Assembly (NCBI GenBank): GCA_036392375.1
Contig: DASVYC010000052.1
Span: forward strand, 41,982-105,981
Length of the DNA: 64,000 bases
Direction: 5' to 3'
Source of the DNA: JAFEBO01 sp036392375
Lineage (GTDB): Bacteria; Planctomycetota; Phycisphaerae; Phycisphaerales; UBA1924
The translations under genes were made by a program, and so were the position numbers. Positions 60,499-64,000 of this stretch are shown piece after piece (the first letter of the stretch is position 1; the number at the start of each line of letters is the position of its first letter). The notes below the pieces were generated by a model. It saw only the letters and a list, made by a program, of their open reading frames with translations, was not told the DNA's origin and did no database searches.

Positions 60499-61824
60499 TT
60501 ACTTCTTCTCGCGGAAGAGCGCGACGCAGGCGGTGTTGCCGTGGAGGTAGGAGTCGTGCCCAACGGGGCCGATCTCGCCGGAGGCGAAGAAGCCCGCGAG
60601 CGGAAAGGCCTTGGTGGAGCTCCACGCGCCGGCGGGGACAGCGGCGGGCAGGATCATCGAGCCGGGTTTGGCGAGCTGCTCGCCGGCCTTGACGGTGGCG
60701 AACGCTCTGGCGATGGCGTCGGCATCGTGGTTGGGCGTGGAGAAGAGGCGAGTGCCGCGGCCGTTGCAGGAGACGAGCATCGCGCCCGCGGGGCGTTCGT
60801 ACAGGCGCTGCGAGTCGAGCAGGAGCCCCAGGTCCTGGGTCGCGGTGTCGGCGTCGCGGACGTGGAACTGCACGGTCTGGCCGACGCGGACGAAGTCGGC
60901 GACGGCGATCGCGCCCGAGCCGGGGTCCTCGCCTACGACGGCGCGGATGAGAAAATCGCTGCGTCCGAAGCGATCCTTGTACTCGTTGATGACGCGACCG
61001 ACGAAGAGCCCCGACGAGAGCGCGGTGCGCTCCTCGGGGGTCATCTCGGTGACGACCTCGCGCATGACGTCGCGGGCGGGGCGGCCGCCGAGCTGGAGGA
61101 TGAGGTTGTTGCGGGCCTTGGTGATGACCATGGGCGACGCGACCGGGCGGCAACCCTGGCTGACGAGCGTGTCGATGCAGACCGGACCAGAGACGGTGAT
61201 GCCGACGGCGCCGAAACGCAGGACGCGGTCGTTGTGGAAGAGGGCGTTGCCGCCTGGCGCGCGGGCGGCGGAGGCGAGACCGCCGAAGACGATGCCGGCG
61301 GGCTTGGCGTCGCGGTCGAGCTGGCGGGCCTTGTTGAGGGCGGGGATGAGCTGCAGAGCCGGGATGCTGAAGGGGTCCGCGAAGACGAAGATCGCGGCGG
61401 TGTCGCTGGCGGCGCCGATGCCGCCCGCGAGAACGGCGACGTGCTCTGGCTCGGTGGCGTCGAGGGGCGGGAAGGAGTCCGATGTGAAGGCGCTGAGGCG
61501 CACGCCCGGGAGGGAGAGAGCGAGGACCGCGAGGCCGGGGGTGCGTTCGAGCTCGATGGTGCCGCCGGCGACGGACTCGGCGGAGACACCGATGGTGTGG
61601 ATGGGCTTGAGGCGGGAGCGGATCTTCTCGGAGATCTGGCCGGCACGCTCGACGTGGTGGGAGGAGAAGAAGACGAAGGCGAGATCACAAGGGCTGCCCG
61701 CGAGTTGGATCAGGCACTCGTCGGCGGCGGCGGCGGCGGCTTTGACCGGATCGGTCTGGGCTGAGAGCCCGGAGGCGACGACGATGCCGCGAGGCTGGGG
61801 GTTTGATCGCTCTCCCGGATCCAC
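60499..61824 (-). CDS. FIST domain signal-sensing protein
   Basis: This 441-residue cytoplasmic protein consists of FIST N (about residues 40-230: LAFVFFSSHHVERAGQISEKIRSRL, IGVSAESVAGG) and FIST C (about residues 240-425: VITKARNNLILQLGGRPARDVMREV, GAMLVSCNGRGTRLF, PLAGFFASGEIGP). FIST proteins are thought to bind small ligands such as amino acids and are often linked to signal transduction. No kinase or methyl-acceptor gene is adjacent. It starts with GTG, and TAGCGT lies five bases upstream. Confidence 0.85.
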   Translation of the reverse strand: MDPGERSNPQPRGIVVASGLSAQTDPVKAAAAAADECLIQLAGSPCDLAFVFFSSHHVERAGQISEKIRSRLKPIHTIGVSAESVAGGTIELERTPGLAVLALSLPGVRLSAFTSDSFPPLDATEPEHVAVLAGGIGAASDTAAIFVFADPFSIPALQLIPALNKARQLDRDAKPAGIVFGGLASAARAPGGNALFHNDRVLRFGAVGITVSGPVCIDTLVSQGCRPVASPMVITKARNNLILQLGGRPARDVMREVVTEMTPEERTALSSGLFVGRVINEYKDRFGRSDFLIRAVVGEDPGSGAIAVADFVRVGQTVQFHVRDADTATQDLGLLLDSQRLYERPAGAMLVSCNGRGTRLFSTPNHDADAIARAFATVKAGEQLAKPGSMILPAAVPAGAWSSTKAFPLAGFFASGEIGPVGHDSYLHGNTACVALFREKK

Positions 61825-61829
61825 GACGA

Positions 61830-61835
61830 ACGCTA
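61830..61835 (-). promoter_or_regulatory. -10 element TAGCGT, FIST gene
   Basis: On the minus strand TAGCGT is followed by TCGTC (5 nt) and the GTG start; no Shine-Dalgarno. Confidence 0.4.
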
Positions 61836-62093
61836 GGGGGTGAGCGCGTGGGAGGTTGGAGGGCTGAGGTTTGAGGCAGTTGCACGGGCGGCGGTGGGAG
61901 GGTGGCGGAGTGAAGGGAGCTGTGCGGAGCAGCGGTGCTCCAACCTGCGCTCACACCCCTGTATACTTCCCTCCGATGTCACCCGGTCGGCGGCGACGCG
62001 GGTGGTCTTGGGACCGATCGGATCGCCTGCCCGAGGGCTTGGTGAGGTTTCAATGGTGAGTTTCGAGCGCTCGGGCAAGGATCGTGAATCGGT

Positions 62094-62546
62094 ATGAGAA
62101 TCTACGTCGGGAACCTGCCGTTCAGCACCACCGAGGATGAGCTGCGCGAGTTTTTCGGGCAGCACGGGTCGGTGACTTCTGCCGCTATTGTCATGGATCG
62201 CGAGACCGGCCGCCCGCGCGGCTTTGGGTTCGTGGAGATGGCCAACGACGAGGAGGCCCGGAAGGCGATCGCGGCGACCAACGGGCAGCAGCTCGGCGGG
62301 CGTCCGCTCGTCGTCAATGAGGCCAAGCCCCGTGAGGCCGGTGGCGGCGGTCGCGGCGGCTTCGGTGGTGGTCGTGGTGGCTTTGGTGGTGGCGGCGGCC
62401 GCGGCGGATTTGGAGGCGGTGGTGGCGGCGGCTATGGCGGAGGTGGTGGAGGTAGCCGCGGGGGCTTTGGCGGCGGCGGACGGGGTGGTGATCGCGGCGG
62501 CGACCGTGGCGGTTACGACCGCGGCGGCGACGGCGGCGGTTGGTGA
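62094..62546 (+). CDS. RRM RNA-binding protein with Gly-rich tail
   Basis: This 150-residue protein has one RRM domain (residues 1-78): RNP2 IYVGNLPF at the N-terminus and RNP1 RGFGFVEM near residue 42. The tail (residues 82-150) is almost entirely Gly with Arg/Phe (RGGFGGG repeats), as in cold-induced RNA chaperones of cyanobacteria and in plant glycine-rich proteins. A TATACT at about 61974 may be its -10. A terminator follows. Tail composition resembles that of the S1 gene tail. Confidence 0.92.
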   Translation: MRIYVGNLPFSTTEDELREFFGQHGSVTSAAIVMDRETGRPRGFGFVEMANDEEARKAIAATNGQQLGGRPLVVNEAKPREAGGGGRGGFGGGRGGFGGGGGRGGFGGGGGGGYGGGGGGSRGGFGGGGRGGDRGGDRGGYDRGGDGGGW

Positions 62547-62574
62547 TCCTCCGGCTTCGCGAACACAGGAAACC

Positions 62575-62611
62575 AAAGAGCCCACGGACGAGGTGTCCGT
62601 GGGCTCTTTTC
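62575..62611 (+). terminator. rho-independent terminator after the RRM gene
   Basis: GAGCCCACGGAC and GTCCGTGGGCTC form a perfect 12-bp stem around GAGGT, with flanking AAA/TTT pairs and a TTTT run. Confidence 0.92.
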
Positions 62612-62674
62612 TTTGCGACCTTTGTTGCGACGTTCCAGCTTCGGAGCACGAGCTGATCTCGGGCTGTGGACGCG

Positions 62675-63856
62675 TTACGGGCAGAGCAGCGCGTTGTACG
62701 CCTCGGCGAAGGCGACGAAGTCGGTGTCGTCGCTCACGCCGTCGCCGCTGAAGTCGCCGGAGGGATCGAGGAGGTTGTTGTACGCCTCCGCAAAGATGAC
62801 AAAGTCGGCGTCATCGACGAAGCCGTCGGCGTTGAGGTCGCAGGGGCAGGGCGGGGCGACGATGACGAACTGCAGGGAGCCCTCGATGGTGTCGATCTGG
62901 TCGTTGCGGCCGGGGGCGCCGGTGATGTCGGCCACGAAGTTGCTGCTCGCGGTGGAGCCGAAGGACGAGCCGGGGTTGCAGGCGGCGAGCTGGCCGCCGC
63001 TGTCGGGGTCGCCGGGGCAGTCGCCGATCTCCTCGAACGCGAAGCCCTGTCCCCAGCCCGGGGCGCTGTCGTAGGCGTCGGCCTGGGCGAAGTTCTGCGT
63101 GGTGTAGGAGGCGATGCGGAGGTTCAGGCTCACCGGGCGCTGCGCGAAGCCGAAGGCGCGCCAGGGGATGCGGTACTCGAACTCGCCGGCGTTGGCGTTG
63201 TGGTTGTCGTAGGCGGCGGTGTTGTTGATAGCGGCGTTCCAGAGGAATCCGCGGTCGATGACGCCCTGGCCGGCGCTGCGTGCAACGGGGTTGGCCGCGT
63301 TGACCGCGAAGAGGTTGGAGAGCCCGCCGCCGCCGTTGCCGTTGTCGACATACTGCGTGCCGACGAAGTGGGTCGGGGCCCAGCCGAGGAAGTCCACGGC
63401 CTTGAGGCCGAAGGTGTTGTGGGTGAGGGCCGCCTTGAGCTCGCCGCCGGGGTTGCCGCCGGCGAGATCGAGCGCGAGGAAGAGGTCGGCGACGTCGTTG
63501 CTGGCGTTGGCCGACTGATCGGTGAAGCGGTTGAAGGGACCCGTGGGACCGGCGACGGCGAGATAGAGGTACTCGCGGTCATAGGCGACATAGATGTTGA
63601 TGATGTCGCCGCGGTTGTCGAAGAAAGCGACGTCCTGGTTGGCGAGGCCGTTCCACCAGTGGAAGGTGGAGGACTCGACCGAGGAGTCGGACTTGGTGGA
63701 CGAGCCGCCCGCGAGCGGCACGGCGTCGGCCGACTCGGTCAAGAGCGTCCAGCCGTCGGCGGCCTGGTTGATGGAGCCGTTGATGGCCGGTGCGGCGCAC
63801 GCGGAGCCGGCGACGAGACCCAGCGCGAGCGCGCGGGCGAGCGAAACGATCGACAT
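62675..63856 (-). CDS. exported protein with dockerin-like tail
   Basis: This 393-residue protein has a signal peptide ending in SACA and a beta-rich body that may be a carbohydrate-binding type-9-like fold (INIYVAYDREYLYLAVAGP, DLFLALDLAGGNPGG, FEYRIPWRAFGF). The C-terminal ~60 residues are two dockerin-like loops (CDLNADGFVDDADFVIFAEAYN, SGDGVSDDTDFVAFAEAYN) ending LLCP. The fold suggestion is weak. GGAG supports the ATG at 63856. It is convergent with the RRM gene and divergent from whatever precedes the window end. Confidence 0.75.
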   Translation of the reverse strand: MSIVSLARALALGLVAGSACAAPAINGSINQAADGWTLLTESADAVPLAGGSSTKSDSSVESSTFHWWNGLANQDVAFFDNRGDIINIYVAYDREYLYLAVAGPTGPFNRFTDQSANASNDVADLFLALDLAGGNPGGELKAALTHNTFGLKAVDFLGWAPTHFVGTQYVDNGNGGGGLSNLFAVNAANPVARSAGQGVIDRGFLWNAAINNTAAYDNHNANAGEFEYRIPWRAFGFAQRPVSLNLRIASYTTQNFAQADAYDSAPGWGQGFAFEEIGDCPGDPDSGGQLAACNPGSSFGSTASSNFVADITGAPGRNDQIDTIEGSLQFVIVAPPCPCDLNADGFVDDADFVIFAEAYNNLLDPSGDFSGDGVSDDTDFVAFAEAYNALLCP

Positions 63857-64000
63857 GAGAATCTCCCGAAATCCCACCCTCGGCCTGTCCTCCGTGCCGC
63901 GGCAACCCGATGCCGCGGACGCCCGTGGGTCGATGCGAGGCTGCCGACAGCGGGGGGCGGGGGTGAACCCGTCCGAAGCCGATGGAGCCGTTGCGAGGAA
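63857..64000. other. intergenic, upstream of dockerin gene to window end
   Basis: These 144 bases carry the ribosome-binding site of the dockerin gene and presumably its promoter. I see no other feature in them. Confidence 0.4.

Overview
The window reads as one contiguous piece of a GC-rich bacterial chromosome. It most resembles a planctomycete of the class Phycisphaerae. Signs of this are: exported proteins ending in paired dockerin-like repeats (pattern D-x-N-x-D-G-x-V-D-D-x-D-F-V-x-F-A, usually closing in LLCP); exported proteins ending in short PEP-CTERM-like anchors (Gly-rich helix plus RRR/RKR tail); several membrane proteins carrying a CxxCGY...CPECG zinc ribbon; a prepilin-like FTLIELLVV protein; and housekeeping genes scattered in small groups. 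This taxonomic call is inference from protein style, not from a marker-gene comparison.

Layout. 1-4.5 kb: heavy-metal-type RND efflux module (adaptor with an apparent frameshift, pump, small lipoprotein), then tRNA-Lys(CUU) on the minus strand. 4.9-11.8 kb: lipid module rpmF-plsX-(two accessory genes, one with an FRG domain)-fabH-fabD-lipoprotein-fabG. 11.8-18.9 kb: a REP/RAYT transposase unit, nadA, a PilZ protein, a TSUP exporter, a zinc-ribbon membrane protein, a yellow/MRJP-like lipoprotein and a PadR-CPBP protease operon. 19-25.3 kb: gnd and zwf, then an exported Ala-rich protein, a GT4 glycosyltransferase and another zinc-ribbon protein. 25.4-31.6 kb: a standalone OLD-family ATPase/TOPRIM nuclease, truA, an ABC exporter and a PilZ-DnaJ fusion. 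31.7-40.1 kb: uvrB, an ECF sigma/anti-sigma pair, a DUF4394-like surface protein, a HIT protein, a YncE-like propeller, an SRPBCC lipoprotein and a monooxygenase-HxlR operon. 40.2-46.3 kb: an M17 aminopeptidase, two zinc-ribbon membrane proteins, a dockerin-tailed haloperoxidase/PAP2 protein and a PEP-CTERM protein. 46.4-56 kb: nuoD, a Cys-rich protein, a prepilin-like protein, two paralogous exported proteins with different C-terminal anchors, a second ECF sigma/anti-sigma pair, ispD, two proteins of unknown function and nuoB. 56-64 kb: a dockerin protein, trxA, a Gfo/Idh/MocA oxidoreductase, an S1-domain protein, a FIST protein, an RRM protein and another dockerin protein.

Cross-cutting patterns. 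At least fourteen genes start 5-8 nt after a TAnnnT hexamer with no Shine-Dalgarno, which suggests leaderless transcription of housekeeping and regulatory genes; exported-protein genes mostly have clear GGAG/AAGGA sites. Intergenic DNA is rich in degenerate tandem arrays of period 7 and 8 and in hairpin repeats. One palindromic repeat family occurs both between gnd and zwf and, in frame, inside uvrB.

Nothing here is a complete prophage, CRISPR locus or classical insertion sequence. The strongest candidates for undescribed biology are the uvrB-embedded palindrome family, the heptamer arrays, the unknown gene + FRG pair inside the fatty-acid cluster, the anchor-swapped paralogue pair and the PilZ-DnaJ fusion.
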